The notes beneath the pieces are model-generated. The model saw only the letters and a program-made list of their open reading frames with translations. It ran no database searches and was not told the origin of the DNA. A stretch of 64,000 nt of DNA. It comes from an uncultured Flavobacteriaceae bacterium. GTDB taxonomy: Bacteria > Bacteroidota > Bacteroidia > Flavobacteriales > Flavobacteriaceae. Below, piece after piece: positions 9,349 to 18,602 of this stretch. The translations under genes were made by a program, and so were the position numbers. The first letter of the stretch is position 1. The number at the start of each line of letters is the position of its first letter. Location: assembly GCA_947501625.1 (NCBI GenBank), contig CANMWN010000003.1, forward strand, positions 248,001-312,000. The letters run 5' to 3'.

Positions 9349-9406
9349 AAACAAAACCATATAATTGAAGCAGTATTTTAAATTCAGAGTTTTAAAGATT
9401 TAGAAC

Positions 9407-9437
9407 TTTGAGTATAATTTCCTATATTTAGTGTTTG
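9407..9437 (+). promoter_or_regulatory. Possible promoter of the pyrimidine catabolic operon
   Basis: TTTG at 9407-9410 is followed after 18 bp by TAGTGTTTG (9429-9437), one base longer than the Bacteroidota -33/-7 pair TTTG-n(19-21)-TAnnTTTG. It lies 23 bp before the mmsA-like ATG and is the only reasonable candidate in the intergenic space. Confidence 0.35.
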
Positions 9438-9460
9438 TAAAACATTGAAATAAACGCTTT

Positions 9461-10927
9461 ATGGAGTTGAAAACTAAATATAAAGAAGTAAAAAATTATA
9501 TCAACGGTAAGTTTGAAAGGAATGGTCAAAATTCTATGGATGTGCAAAGTCCATTAGACGGAACTACAATTTCTAAAATACCATTATCTACTGGTTCTGA
9601 TGTTGATGGAGCAGTACAAGCTGCGAAAAAAGCCTTTCCAAGTTGGTCAAGCATGACTTTTAAAGAACGAGTTCAAATATTCTTTAAATATAGAACGCTG
9701 TTGGAAGAAAACATAGATGAATTGACAAGGTTGGTTCAACTCGAAAATGGAAAGACTTATGGAGAAGCGAAAGCCGAAGTAGAAAAGAGTATGGAATTGT
9801 GTGAATTTGCAGTTTCAATGCCTCAGATAGTTGTGAACGAAGTTCAAGAAGTTAGTAAAGGAGTAGAGTGTAGGATAGAAAGAAAACCATTAGGAGTTGT
9901 CGCTTGTATTACACCTTTTAATTTTCCGAATATGGTTCCACATTGGACACTTCCAAATGCACTTGTTTTAGGGAACACTATGGTTATGAAACCTTCTGAA
10001 CTAGTACCATTGTCAACAGTGAGAATAGCTGAATTATTAAATGAAGCAGGTCTTCCAGATGGAGTGTTTAATATTGTAAACGGTGGTAAAGACGTTGTAG
10101 AAGCATTATGTGATCATACTGATATTGAAGCGGTTTCATTTGTTGGTTCAACTAAAGTTGCAAAGATTGTATATAAAAGAGCAACATCTAATTTAAAAAG
10201 ATGTGTGGCTCTTGGAGGCGCAAAAAATCACTTATTAGTATTGCCTGATGCAAACCCTGAAATGACTGCTTCAAATGTAGTGGCATCAATGTCTGGTTGC
10301 GCTGGTCAACGCTGTATGGCGGCTTCTGTAATGGTGGGAGTTGATAAAGTGCAGCATATTATTGATAGAATGGTTGAAGATGCGAAGAAAATTGTTCCTG
10401 GAGATAATTTAGGCTCCGTAATTTCTGCAGAAGCAAAAGCAAGAATTGAAAGATATATTGATGAAGCGGAAAAAAATGGCGCTAAAATATTATTAGACGG
10501 ACGTAATACTACTGTAGTCGGAAAAGAAGGTGGATTTTATGTAGGACCTACAATTATTGATTATGTAACTACTGATATGTCAGTAGCAAGAGAAGAAATT
10601 TTTGGGCCAGTTATCTCGATTATTCGTGCTAAAGATTTAGATGAAGCCATTGAAATTGAAAATGGATCAAATTATGGAAATGCTGCAGCTGTATTTACTC
10701 AAAGTGGTGGATTGGCAAAGCAAGTTATGGAACGTGCAAGTGCAGGAATGATTGGTGTAAATATTGGTGTGCCTGTTCCAAGAGAGCCTTTTTCATTTGG
10801 AGGATGGAACGAATCTAAATTTGGTGTTGGAGATATAACTGGACGAAGTTCAATTGAATTTTGGACTCAAAATAAGAAAACTACTACCAAATGGAATCCA
10901 GAAGCACAAACAAATTGGATGAGTTAA
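9461..10927 (+). CDS. mmsA: CoA-acylating (methyl)malonate-semialdehyde dehydrogenase
   Basis: A 488-residue member of the aldehyde dehydrogenase superfamily. The catalytic Cys285 is in GQRCMAAS, and the position that holds a general-base Glu in ordinary ALDHs is Asn in LGGAKNH (residues 251-257), the signature of CoA-dependent methylmalonate-semialdehyde dehydrogenases. It oxidises malonate or methylmalonate semialdehyde with NAD+ and CoA, giving acetyl- or propionyl-CoA and CO2. In this operon the substrate should be the semialdehyde from beta-alanine (uracil) or beta-aminoisobutyrate (thymine), which makes it the last step of pyrimidine breakdown. ATG 9461 is the only sensible start. It is first in the operon, 56 bp before the aminotransferase gene. 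Confidence 0.93.
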   Translation: MELKTKYKEVKNYINGKFERNGQNSMDVQSPLDGTTISKIPLSTGSDVDGAVQAAKKAFPSWSSMTFKERVQIFFKYRTLLEENIDELTRLVQLENGKTYGEAKAEVEKSMELCEFAVSMPQIVVNEVQEVSKGVECRIERKPLGVVACITPFNFPNMVPHWTLPNALVLGNTMVMKPSELVPLSTVRIAELLNEAGLPDGVFNIVNGGKDVVEALCDHTDIEAVSFVGSTKVAKIVYKRATSNLKRCVALGGAKNHLLVLPDANPEMTASNVVASMSGCAGQRCMAASVMVGVDKVQHIIDRMVEDAKKIVPGDNLGSVISAEAKARIERYIDEAEKNGAKILLDGRNTTVVGKEGGFYVGPTIIDYVTTDMSVAREEIFGPVISIIRAKDLDEAIEIENGSNYGNAAAVFTQSGGLAKQVMERASAGMIGVNIGVPVPREPFSFGGWNESKFGVGDITGRSSIEFWTQNKKTTTKWNPEAQTNWMS

Positions 10928-10932
10928 TTGTC

Positions 10933-10952
10933 ATTCCTGCAAAGGCAGGAAT
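10933..10952. repeat. Small palindromic repeat (REP-like) between mmsA and the aminotransferase gene
   Basis: ATTCCTGC (10933-10940) and GCAGGAAT (10945-10952) form a perfect 8-bp stem with an AAAG loop. This ATTCCTGC...GCAGGAAT palindrome is a type of extragenic repeat found scattered in many bacterial genomes. Without a T-tract it is not a classical terminator; it could tune mRNA stability inside the operon. Confidence 0.7.
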
Positions 10953-10983
10953 CTTTTGAAGTGATATAAATTTTTTACAATAA

Positions 10984-12318
10984 ATGAACAACAACCAAAT
11001 CATCAAAGATAATTTAGAATACACATTATTTTCTTGGTCAAAACAAGGAGGATTGAACCCAATAAATGCATCTCATGCTAAAGGTTCTTATGTGTATGAT
11101 AGAGAAGGAAAGAAATATTTAGATTTTTCTTCACAATTAATGAATGTAAATATTGGGCATGGAAACCAAAGAATTACAGATGCAGTTGCAAAACAGATGC
11201 AAGAAGTAAGTTATGTGTATCCAGGAATGGCAACCGATGTTCGAGGAAAATTAGGTAAAAAATTAGCAGAAATTACACCTGGAAATTTGACCAAAACGTT
11301 TTTTACACTTGGCGGTGCTGAAGCGATTGAAAATTCAATAAAATTAGCAAGAATATATACTGGACGACATAAAATTATCACGCATTATAGAGCGTATCAT
11401 GGCGCAACTTATGGAGCTATGTCGGCTGGAGGCGACCCAAGACGTTTTCCTGTGGATAGTCAAGCAATGCCAAATGTTGTGCATGTAGAAAACCCTTATG
11501 CATATCGTTGTCCTTGGAATTCTACTTCAATTGAAGAATGTGGAGAACGAGCATTAGCACATTTAGAAAGAGTCATAAAATTTGAAAATCCTGAGAGTAT
11601 TGCTGCAATTATTTTTGAAGGCGAGTCTGGTTCTTCAGGATGTATAAAATATCCGCCAATGTATTTGAAAAGAGTTCGTGAACTTTGTGATAAATACGGA
11701 ATTTTATTGGTTGATGATGAAACAATGAGTGGTTTTGGACGAACAGGTAAAATGTTTGGAATAGATCATCATAATGTTACTCCAGATATTATGGTCATGG
11801 CTAAAGGGTTGACTTCTGGTTACTTACCTTTAGGAGCAATGTCAGTAACTGATACTATTGCCAATCACTTTAATGAAAATCCTATGCTACTTGGATTGAC
11901 CTATTCTGCACATCCAGTTTCTTGTGCTGCGGCATTAGAAAATATAAAAATTCTTGAAGAAGAAAATTTGGTTGAAAAAGCAGCCGAAATGGGACTGTAT
12001 ATTGAAGCAGAAGTAGAAAAGTTAAAAGAGAAGCATCCTTCAATTGGTGATTTTAGAAATACAGGTTTATTAGGTTGCATTGAATTAGTTAAAAATAAAG
12101 AAACGAAAGAACCAACAACTCCTTGGAATGCGAAGCCACATGAGATGGAGGCTACATTAAGAATGGCTGCGAAAATTCGTGAGTTAGGCATGTTCACATT
12201 TGTAAGATGGAATTGGATTTTTATTGCTCCTCCATTAAATGTGACTAAAGAAGATGTAGATAAAGGATTGAAAATAATTTCAGAAGCAATTTCGATTGCC
12301 GATGAATATTGTAATTAA
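10984..12318 (+). CDS. Class III omega-aminotransferase (beta-alanine / beta-aminoisobutyrate transaminase)
   Basis: A 444-residue PLP-dependent class III aminotransferase. Visible motifs are FFTLGGAEAIENSIKLAR (106-123, phosphate binding), VDDETMSGFGRTGKMFG (243-259, Asp244 binding the pyridine N), and MAKGLTSGYLPLGA with the Schiff-base Lys274. It is expected to move the amino group of beta-alanine (from uracil) or 3-aminoisobutyrate (from thymine) to pyruvate or 2-oxoglutarate, making the semialdehyde used by the dehydrogenase encoded just upstream. That substrate comes from the operon context; the amino-acceptor cannot be read. It lies 3 bp ahead of the NCS1 permease gene. Confidence 0.9.
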   Translation: MNNNQIIKDNLEYTLFSWSKQGGLNPINASHAKGSYVYDREGKKYLDFSSQLMNVNIGHGNQRITDAVAKQMQEVSYVYPGMATDVRGKLGKKLAEITPGNLTKTFFTLGGAEAIENSIKLARIYTGRHKIITHYRAYHGATYGAMSAGGDPRRFPVDSQAMPNVVHVENPYAYRCPWNSTSIEECGERALAHLERVIKFENPESIAAIIFEGESGSSGCIKYPPMYLKRVRELCDKYGILLVDDETMSGFGRTGKMFGIDHHNVTPDIMVMAKGLTSGYLPLGAMSVTDTIANHFNENPMLLGLTYSAHPVSCAAALENIKILEEENLVEKAAEMGLYIEAEVEKLKEKHPSIGDFRNTGLLGCIELVKNKETKEPTTPWNAKPHEMEATLRMAAKIRELGMFTFVRWNWIFIAPPLNVTKEDVDKGLKIISEAISIADEYCN

Positions 12319-12321
12319 TTT

Positions 12322-14010
12322 ATGAACAAACACATTGTAGAATTAAAAGAAGACGTATCTAATTCATCGCTATATAGTGAAGATTTAGCACCTGTTCCTT
12401 CTAATCAACGAACTTGGAGTAAGTGGCATTTGGCGGCTATTTGGGTTGGAATGGCAGTTTGTATTCCGACATATTTGTTGGCTTCTTATATGATTAAAAC
12501 TGGCTTAAATTGGTATGAAGCATTGATTATTATTGGTCTTGCCAATTTAATTATTACAGTGCCTATGGTTTTAAATGGTCATGCAGGAGTAAAATACGGA
12601 ATCCCTTTTCCAGTGATAGGACGTGCTGCTTTTGGAACCAAAGGTGTGCATCTGGCATCGGTAACAAGAGGAATCATTGCTTGTGGTTGGTTTGGTGTGC
12701 AAACATGGATTGGCGGATTGGCAATCTATGCAATTTTTAATGCAGCAACTGGTTCAACTGGAGAATTGGGATTGTCGATTGGTAAATTTGTTGGTTTTGC
12801 TATTTTTTGGCTAATCAATATGTATTTCATTTGGAAAGGAACAGAAAGTATAAAATGGTTAGAAACCTATTCAGCACCAATACTCATTGTTATGGGACTA
12901 GCTCTTATTTATTGGAGTTATGCCAAAGCAGATGGATTTTCAGTAGTCTTAGATCAAAGTAAACAATTAGAAAAAACTGCCGCCACTATAACGGAAAAAG
13001 ACACTTCATTGTACTTAAATTTAAATGCTCTAAAAGATAAAGAAGGTGAACTTAAAGTTGCCGAATATGTTATTGTTGGTTTTGATGGTGAGGTTTGGAA
13101 ACCTTATACAAGCGAGCCTATAGAAATTGATGGCGGATATGCTGAACAGATAAAATTTGAAGGAGAAAGTGTTCAAGTCCAATTTAGAAATGGAGAAGTC
13201 TTATCAAGTGTTGTAACTGCGAATGTTGTTGCAGATGATGATTCCTCTGGAAGTAAACTATGGAGTTATTTGTTGTGGCTCACAGCAATGGTAGGTTTTT
13301 GGGCGACTATGTCGATAAGTATTGCAGATATTACGCGCTATGCAGCAACTCAAAAAGATCAAGTTGCAGGACAATTTATTGGATTACCTGCAACCATGAT
13401 GTTGTATTCTTTTGTGGGGATTTTTGTAACATGTGCTGCTGTCATTAACTTTCAAGATATTTTAATTGCTGATGATGCTCCTTGGGATCCAGTATCTTTA
13501 ATTGCACGATTTAAAAATCCCGTAGTGGTTATTATCGCTCAAGTATTTATGATTATTGCTACTTTGAGTACCAATATTGCTGCTAATGTAATTGCACCTT
13601 CCAATGCTTTTTCAAACCTATGGCCAAAGAAAATAAGTTTTAAAGCAGGTGGAACAATAACTGGAATTATTGGAATATTAATCATGCCTTGGTGGTTGCT
13701 GAACGAAATTTCAGGATTCTTAATCTTTGTAAGTGGCCTGTTAGGTCCAGTTTTAGGAATTTTAATTGCCGATTATTATTTGGTCAGAAAAAAGAAATTG
13801 GAATTGGTAGAATTGTATAAAGAAGATGGAACTTATTCTTATAAGCAAACAGGATTTAATAAAGCAGCAATGATTGCCTTGTTTGTCGGCGTATTTGCTG
13901 CATTGATTGGCTATTGGATTCCATCGCTTAGTTTCTTGTACTCGCTTTCTTGGTTTACAGGATTTATAATTTCGTTTGTATTGTATTATTTATTAATGAA
14001 GAAAAAATAA
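12322..14010 (+). CDS. NCS1-family nucleobase permease with a large extra loop
   Basis: A 562-residue inner-membrane transporter of the NCS1 (nucleobase:cation symporter-1) family. Family marks are WVGMAVCIPTYLLAS (TM1, residues 41-55), KYGIPFPVIGRAAFG (91-105), CGWFGVQTWIGG (121-132) and the AMVGFWATMSI-SIADITRYA region (about 322-342). NCS1 permeases usually have about 490 residues; here an extra segment of roughly 85-100 residues (about 205-312), hydrophilic and strand-rich, replaces a short loop between TM segments. Position in the operon makes uracil, thymine or dihydropyrimidine import likely. The gene sits 1 bp before the dihydropyrimidinase gene. Confidence 0.92.
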   Translation: MNKHIVELKEDVSNSSLYSEDLAPVPSNQRTWSKWHLAAIWVGMAVCIPTYLLASYMIKTGLNWYEALIIIGLANLIITVPMVLNGHAGVKYGIPFPVIGRAAFGTKGVHLASVTRGIIACGWFGVQTWIGGLAIYAIFNAATGSTGELGLSIGKFVGFAIFWLINMYFIWKGTESIKWLETYSAPILIVMGLALIYWSYAKADGFSVVLDQSKQLEKTAATITEKDTSLYLNLNALKDKEGELKVAEYVIVGFDGEVWKPYTSEPIEIDGGYAEQIKFEGESVQVQFRNGEVLSSVVTANVVADDDSSGSKLWSYLLWLTAMVGFWATMSISIADITRYAATQKDQVAGQFIGLPATMMLYSFVGIFVTCAAVINFQDILIADDAPWDPVSLIARFKNPVVVIIAQVFMIIATLSTNIAANVIAPSNAFSNLWPKKISFKAGGTITGIIGILIMPWWLLNEISGFLIFVSGLLGPVLGILIADYYLVRKKKLELVELYKEDGTYSYKQTGFNKAAMIALFVGVFAALIGYWIPSLSFLYSLSWFTGFIISFVLYYLLMKKK

Positions 14011-14011
14011 A

Positions 14012-15397
14012 ATGTCAATTTTAATAAAAAATGGCCGTGTTGTAACGGCTTCGGAAACTTATATCGCCGATGTGTATACTAAAGGCGAAAAGATTGTTGC
14101 AATTGGAAAAGACTTGAATTATGATGCTGATAAGGTGATTGACGCCACAGATAAATTGGTTTTTCCTGGTGGAATTGATCCTCACGTGCATCTAGATATG
14201 CCATTTATGGGAACCTATTCAAGTGATGATTATGAAACTGGAACGCGTGCAGCCTTGCATGGAGGAACAACAATGGTTATCGATTTTATTTTGCAAACTC
14301 AAGGAGATACGCTTCATAACGCTTTGAAAACTTGGCAAGGGAAATCAAAAGGGAAAGCGATAGGAGATTATTCTTATCATATGGCAGTAACTGATTTTAA
14401 TGATGATGTTGCTAAAGAAGTTGTTCAGATGATAGAAGAGGAAGGGATTTCTTCTTTCAAAACATTTATGGCTTATAAAGGTGCTTTAATGATTGATGAT
14501 GGGCAAATGGTACAACTGATGAAAGTAGTTAAGAAGTATGGTGGTTTAGTGACAGTTCATGCTACTAATGGTGATATGATTGATTCATTGATAGCTAAGA
14601 ACCAGGCTGAAGGAAATATGGCACCGATTTATCACTATCTATCTCAGCCGGAAGTTACCGAAGCGGAAGCATCAGGACGTTTTGCAGATATGCTTGAATA
14701 TACAGGTTGTCCAGGATATATAGTGCATATGACTTGTGAAGGGGCGTTGAATGCAGTTAGAAAAGCAACACAGCGCAATCAAAAAGTTTTTGTAGAAACC
14801 TGTACGCAATATTTAGTATTAGATGCTTCATTATATGAAGATAATTTTGAAGGTGCTAAATGGGTGATGAGTCCACCATTGAGAGAAAAGAAAGATCAGG
14901 CAGCATTATGGTCGGGAATAAATCAAGGTTTAGTACAAGTTGTCGGAACTGATCATTGTCCGTTTATGTGGGAACAGAAAAAAATGGGAATAGACGATTT
15001 TTCTAAAATTCCGAATGGTCATCCTGCAATTGAGCACAGAATGGAATTATTATTCTCAGAAGGTGTTCATAAAGGGAAGATTTCATTAACCAAATATGTA
15101 GAAGTTGCGTCAACTAATGCTGCCAAAATATTTGGAATGTACCCAAGAAAAGGAACATTGGCAGTTGGTAGTGATGCAGATATTGTGATTTTTGATCCAA
15201 AGAAAGAACATGTAATTTCAGTAGATACACATCATATGAATTGTGATTATTCTGGTTACGAAGGAATGAAAATAACAGGAAAAACAGAAACAGTAATTTT
15301 AAGAGGTCAAGTTGCGATAGAGAATGAAGAATGTCATTTAAAAGCAGGAAATGGTCAATTTATTCCAAGAGGAAAAACATCAAAAACAGTAATATAA
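14012..15397 (+). CDS. hydA: Dihydropyrimidinase (D-hydantoinase family)
   Basis: A 461-residue cyclic amidohydrolase that opens dihydrouracil or dihydrothymine to the N-carbamoyl-beta-amino acid. Metal ligands are His58 and His60 in DPHVHLD, Lys150 in SSFKTFMAYKG (the lysine carboxylated in the family, at the same number as in hydantoinases), His183 in VTVHATNGD, the His of HMTCEGAL, and the Asp of VGTDHCPF. Length is normal. It follows the permease by 1 bp. The family cannot be split into hydantoinase and dihydropyrimidinase by sequence alone, but PreTA and beta-ureidopropionase in the same operon make dihydropyrimidinase the best call. Confidence 0.95.
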   Translation: MSILIKNGRVVTASETYIADVYTKGEKIVAIGKDLNYDADKVIDATDKLVFPGGIDPHVHLDMPFMGTYSSDDYETGTRAALHGGTTMVIDFILQTQGDTLHNALKTWQGKSKGKAIGDYSYHMAVTDFNDDVAKEVVQMIEEEGISSFKTFMAYKGALMIDDGQMVQLMKVVKKYGGLVTVHATNGDMIDSLIAKNQAEGNMAPIYHYLSQPEVTEAEASGRFADMLEYTGCPGYIVHMTCEGALNAVRKATQRNQKVFVETCTQYLVLDASLYEDNFEGAKWVMSPPLREKKDQAALWSGINQGLVQVVGTDHCPFMWEQKKMGIDDFSKIPNGHPAIEHRMELLFSEGVHKGKISLTKYVEVASTNAAKIFGMYPRKGTLAVGSDADIVIFDPKKEHVISVDTHHMNCDYSGYEGMKITGKTETVILRGQVAIENEECHLKAGNGQFIPRGKTSKTVI

Positions 15398-15407
15398 AAT
15401 AATATGA

Positions 15408-15466
15408 CCTCTCGACTGCGCTCGAGGGGACAAAATAATAGTGTCAGGTCGAGCGCAGTCGAGACC
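15408..15466. repeat. Paired inverted palindromic repeats between hydA and the beta-ureidopropionase gene
   Basis: Two copies of a palindrome, TCTCGACTGCGCTCGA at 15410-15425 and its reverse complement at 15449-15464, can fold into a 16-bp stem with a 23-nt loop, or into two small hairpins. The G+C content is far above the surroundings. The CTCGACTGCGCTCGAG type is a common extragenic repeat in Bacteroidota. It may act as a partial terminator or RNA-stability element inside the operon. Confidence 0.8.
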
Positions 15467-15490
15467 TAATAAATTTTAAAACTAAATAAC

Positions 15491-16357
15491 ATGCCAAGAA
15501 TTGTAAAATCAGGATTGATACAAATGAGTCTTCCAATGACGGAAGGAGAAGGTACAATTAAAGAAATTATGGATGCTATGTATGACAAGCATATTCCATA
15601 TATAGAAGAAGCTGGACGAAAAGGTGTTCAGATATTATGCTTACAAGAGATTTTTAATACACCATACTTTTGTCCAGGACAAGATAGAAAATGGTATGCA
15701 TCTGCTGAATCTGTTCCAGGACCAACGACTGAAAAAATGCAAGTACTGGCAAAGAAATATGATATGGTAATCATTGTGCCTATTTATGAAAAAGAACAAG
15801 CAGGAGTTTTATATAATACTGCTGCTGTTATTGATGCTGATGGAACTTATTTAGGGAAATATAGAAAGAATCATATTCCGCATACTACAGGTTTTTGGGA
15901 AAAATTCTTCTTTAAACCAGGAAATTTAGGATATCCAGTTTTTCAAACGAAATATGCCAAAGTCGGAGTGTATATCTGTTATGACAGGCATTTTCCTGAC
16001 GGAGCTAGAGCGCTTGGTTTAAATGGAGCAGAGATTGTGTACAATCCTTCTGCAACTGTTGCAGGATTAAGTGAATATCTATGGAAACTAGAACAACCTG
16101 CACATGCAGCAGCCAATGGTTATTTTATGGGTTGCATCAATCGTGTAGGAGAAGAGAAACCATGGAATTTAGGCAAGTTCTACGGACAATCTTATTTTGT
16201 TGATCCGCGAGGTCAAATATTTGCTGAAGCCTCTCGTGATGATGATGAATTATTAGTGGCCGATTTTGATTTAGATCTTATTGAAGAAGTGCGTTCTACA
16301 TGGCAATTCTTTAGAGATAGAAGACCTGAAACGTATGGTAAATTAACTGAATTGTAA
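15491..16357 (+). CDS. Beta-ureidopropionase (nitrilase-superfamily amidohydrolase)
   Basis: A 288-residue carbon-nitrogen hydrolase. The catalytic triad of the nitrilase superfamily is visible: Glu53 in LQEIF, Lys126 in YRKNHIPH and Cys163 in VYICYDRHFPDG. HIPHTTGFWEKFFFKPG and CINRVGEE are typical of N-carbamoyl-beta-alanine or N-carbamoylputrescine hydrolases. In this operon it should hydrolyse N-carbamoyl-beta-alanine to beta-alanine, CO2 and ammonia. N-carbamoylputrescine amidase is the alternative by family, but no agmatine deiminase is nearby. The DUF6090-like array begins only 6 bp after the stop codon. Confidence 0.9.
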   Translation: MPRIVKSGLIQMSLPMTEGEGTIKEIMDAMYDKHIPYIEEAGRKGVQILCLQEIFNTPYFCPGQDRKWYASAESVPGPTTEKMQVLAKKYDMVIIVPIYEKEQAGVLYNTAAVIDADGTYLGKYRKNHIPHTTGFWEKFFFKPGNLGYPVFQTKYAKVGVYICYDRHFPDGARALGLNGAEIVYNPSATVAGLSEYLWKLEQPAHAAANGYFMGCINRVGEEKPWNLGKFYGQSYFVDPRGQIFAEASRDDDELLVADFDLDLIEEVRSTWQFFRDRRPETYGKLTEL

Positions 16358-16363
16358 TTTTAG

Positions 16364-17104
16364 TTGATTAAATTCTTTAGACATATTCGAAAATCACTGC
16401 TTACTGAAAATAAATTCAGTAAATACCTGCTATATGCTATTGGAGAAATAGTTTTGGTTGTTATAGGTATTGTTATAGCATTACAATTAAATAATTGGAA
16501 CGAATCTCGTAAAGAAAAAGTTGTTGAAATTTCAATATTAAATGAACTTCTAAATGATTATAATAGTGATTTGTTGTCGCTAAATGAGGATCTAGAATTA
16601 AATAAAAGAGCAATAAAATCTAACGAATTAATAAAAAAGGCCTTAATAAGTAATTTAAAATATAATGACTCTCTTGACTTTCATTTTGGTAGTATTCAAT
16701 ATAATACACAGTTTACAATAAATTCAGGTGGTTATGAAAATTTAAAATCACGAGGGTTTGAGATTATTTCTAACGACTCAATTAGGAAAATGATTATTAA
16801 TGTTCAAGATGAATGGTATGACTATCTTCTAACTATTGGAGATAGAAATAATGTAATTAATTTTGAGCAATTTAGCCCAAAATATCAGACGTATTTTACA
16901 AATTTCACAAATAATTTTAGAGAAAATACAGTGTCATTTACACCATTAAATTATGAAGACTTAATGGGTGATACTGAATTTTTAAGGCTTATTTCACATC
17001 AAAAATTTATTAATGAAGGAACAGTTCAAATATTAGATCGTACAATTGAACTTATTGAAGGACTAATAGTTAAAATTGAAACAGAACTTTTAAGATTAAA
17101 ATGA
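16364..17104 (+). CDS. DUF6090-like membrane-anchored protein, array copy 1
   Basis: A 246-residue protein with a short basic N-terminus (IKFFRHIRKSLLTENKFSK), one strongly conserved membrane helix (YLLYAIGEIVLVVIGIVIAL, about residues 22-41) and an extracytoplasmic, mostly helical domain of about 200 residues beginning QLNNWNESRKEK. I recognise this as the flavobacterial family called DUF6090; its function is unknown. The start is TTG at 16364, chosen because the four following paralogues align there with ATG. It begins 6 bp after the beta-ureidopropionase gene and overlaps the next copy by 4 bp, so it appears to belong to the pyrimidine operon transcript. Confidence 0.85.
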   Translation: MIKFFRHIRKSLLTENKFSKYLLYAIGEIVLVVIGIVIALQLNNWNESRKEKVVEISILNELLNDYNSDLLSLNEDLELNKRAIKSNELIKKALISNLKYNDSLDFHFGSIQYNTQFTINSGGYENLKSRGFEIISNDSIRKMIINVQDEWYDYLLTIGDRNNVINFEQFSPKYQTYFTNFTNNFRENTVSFTPLNYEDLMGDTEFLRLISHQKFINEGTVQILDRTIELIEGLIVKIETELLRLK

Positions 17105-17856
17105 TTAAATTCTTTAGACATATTCGAAAATCATTGCTTACTGAAAACAAATTCAGTAAATACTTGCTATATGCTATTGGAGAAATTGTACTTGTCGTTA
17201 TTGGTATTTTGATTGCATTACAACTAAACACATGGAAAGATGAAAATCAAGCCAAAAAAGAAGAGTTGAAAATTTTAAAGAGTGTATATAATGAAATGAC
17301 TGAAAATTTAATTCAGTTTGATCAAATTTATTTTATGCATCAAAAGAAACAAAACAGCCTGAAAGCGATTCTATTTTCTAATCTAAATGAGTTTAGCCTT
17401 AGTCAATTTGATTCTTTAGGTAATAATTATTTGAATAGCGCAACCTATAACCCATCATTTAGTATATACAATACGCTAGTAAGTTCAGGTAAAATAGAAT
17501 TAGTAACTAAAGATTCATTAAAATATAAAATCTCAAACTATAAAGATATTGTAGCCGATTTTACTGAAGGTGAGTTGGTGGCAAGAAAGAATACAAGAGA
17601 CCATAACTGGACTTATTTCGTAAATAGTAGTATTAGTGCCAAAAACAGATTTAATTTAACTACAAGAAGTGAAAAAGAATTAGGAGATGATTTGCAGTAT
17701 TATTTAAATGAGTATGAATCGCCACAATTTCAAAATGCGATGGCAATTATTTTGCTTAATATGAATGAAATTATTAATGATGGTAAAAACCTAAGAACCG
17801 AAACTTTATCTTTAATTGAAATGTTAGAAACTGAAATAAAAAAAATTGAGGAATGA
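17101..17856 (+). CDS. DUF6090-like membrane-anchored protein, array copy 2
   Basis: A 251-residue paralogue of the preceding gene. The first about 40 residues are nearly the same as copy 1 (IKFFRHIRKSLLTENKFSK, then the membrane helix), and the DNA is also close to identical there, while the rest has diverged strongly. The C-terminal domain is predicted helical, with KNTRDHNWTYFVNSSISAKN near its centre and a charged tail LETEIKKIEE. It overlaps copy 1 and copy 3 by 4 bp each (ATGA type), so the copies are translationally coupled. No catalytic motif is visible. Confidence 0.85.
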   Translation: MIKFFRHIRKSLLTENKFSKYLLYAIGEIVLVVIGILIALQLNTWKDENQAKKEELKILKSVYNEMTENLIQFDQIYFMHQKKQNSLKAILFSNLNEFSLSQFDSLGNNYLNSATYNPSFSIYNTLVSSGKIELVTKDSLKYKISNYKDIVADFTEGELVARKNTRDHNWTYFVNSSISAKNRFNLTTRSEKELGDDLQYYLNEYESPQFQNAMAIILLNMNEIINDGKNLRTETLSLIEMLETEIKKIEE

Positions 17857-18602
17857 TTAAATTCTTCAGAAAAATAAGGCAGAGGCTTTTAACTGAAAAT
17901 AAGTTCAGTAAATACATGCTATATGCTATTGGAGAAATTGTGTTGGTGGTTATAGGTATTTTGATTGCACTTCAAATAGATACTTGGAATCAAAATAGAC
18001 TGGCTGATAATGAAGAAAGAACAATTCTAAAAAATATTCATACAGAGTTTTTACAAAATAAGGAAACCTTAAAAAATACTATTTTAGAGATTAATTCGAG
18101 TTTTAATGCAGGAAAAAAACTCTTTAATCTAATAGGAAAGAACAGAACAGAAATTGAAAAATTCAATTTAGATAGTTTGATTTTTAAAACTCTCGAATAT
18201 GCTGCATTTAGACCTTCTGAAAACACTATTTCTGACTTATTGCAGTCAGGACGTTTACAATTATTGAAGGACACGAATTTAAAGGATTTATTGTATTTAT
18301 GGTCAAGGAATATTAATGGTTATGAAAACGCTCGTAATAGAGTTGAAATAAAAGTTGATGAAGAACTTGTGCCTTATTTATCAAAGTATTATTCAATGAG
18401 AGATATTGATATGTACGGACGTTTAGCATGGAAAACTAAAACGAATCTCAATATTGATAAACTTGGGGTATTTGAAGATATAGAGTTCGAAAATATATTA
18501 GATGATTATTTGTATCGTATTTCAACGAGTAGACTTCGCATTAATGAACTAGAAAAAACAATTAATGCTATTATAAAAGAAACTGAACCTCAAGATGATT
18601 AA
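17853..18602 (+). CDS. DUF6090-like membrane-anchored protein, array copy 3
   Basis: A 249-residue paralogue. Its N-terminus (IKFFRKIRQRLLTENKFSKY) is of the KIRQ type shared with copies 4 and 5, not the HIRK type of copies 1 and 2, which suggests two rounds of duplication. The membrane helix MLYAIGEIVLVVIGILIALQ is followed by IDTWNQNRLADNEE and a helical outer domain. The middle part contains the pattern AAFRPSENTISDLLQSGRL, which copy 4 shares in the form ATFDPIINDLAGSGELG. It overlaps copy 4 by 8 bp. Function unknown. Confidence 0.85.
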   Translation: MIKFFRKIRQRLLTENKFSKYMLYAIGEIVLVVIGILIALQIDTWNQNRLADNEERTILKNIHTEFLQNKETLKNTILEINSSFNAGKKLFNLIGKNRTEIEKFNLDSLIFKTLEYAAFRPSENTISDLLQSGRLQLLKDTNLKDLLYLWSRNINGYENARNRVEIKVDEELVPYLSKYYSMRDIDMYGRLAWKTKTNLNIDKLGVFEDIEFENILDDYLYRISTSRLRINELEKTINAIIKETEPQDD

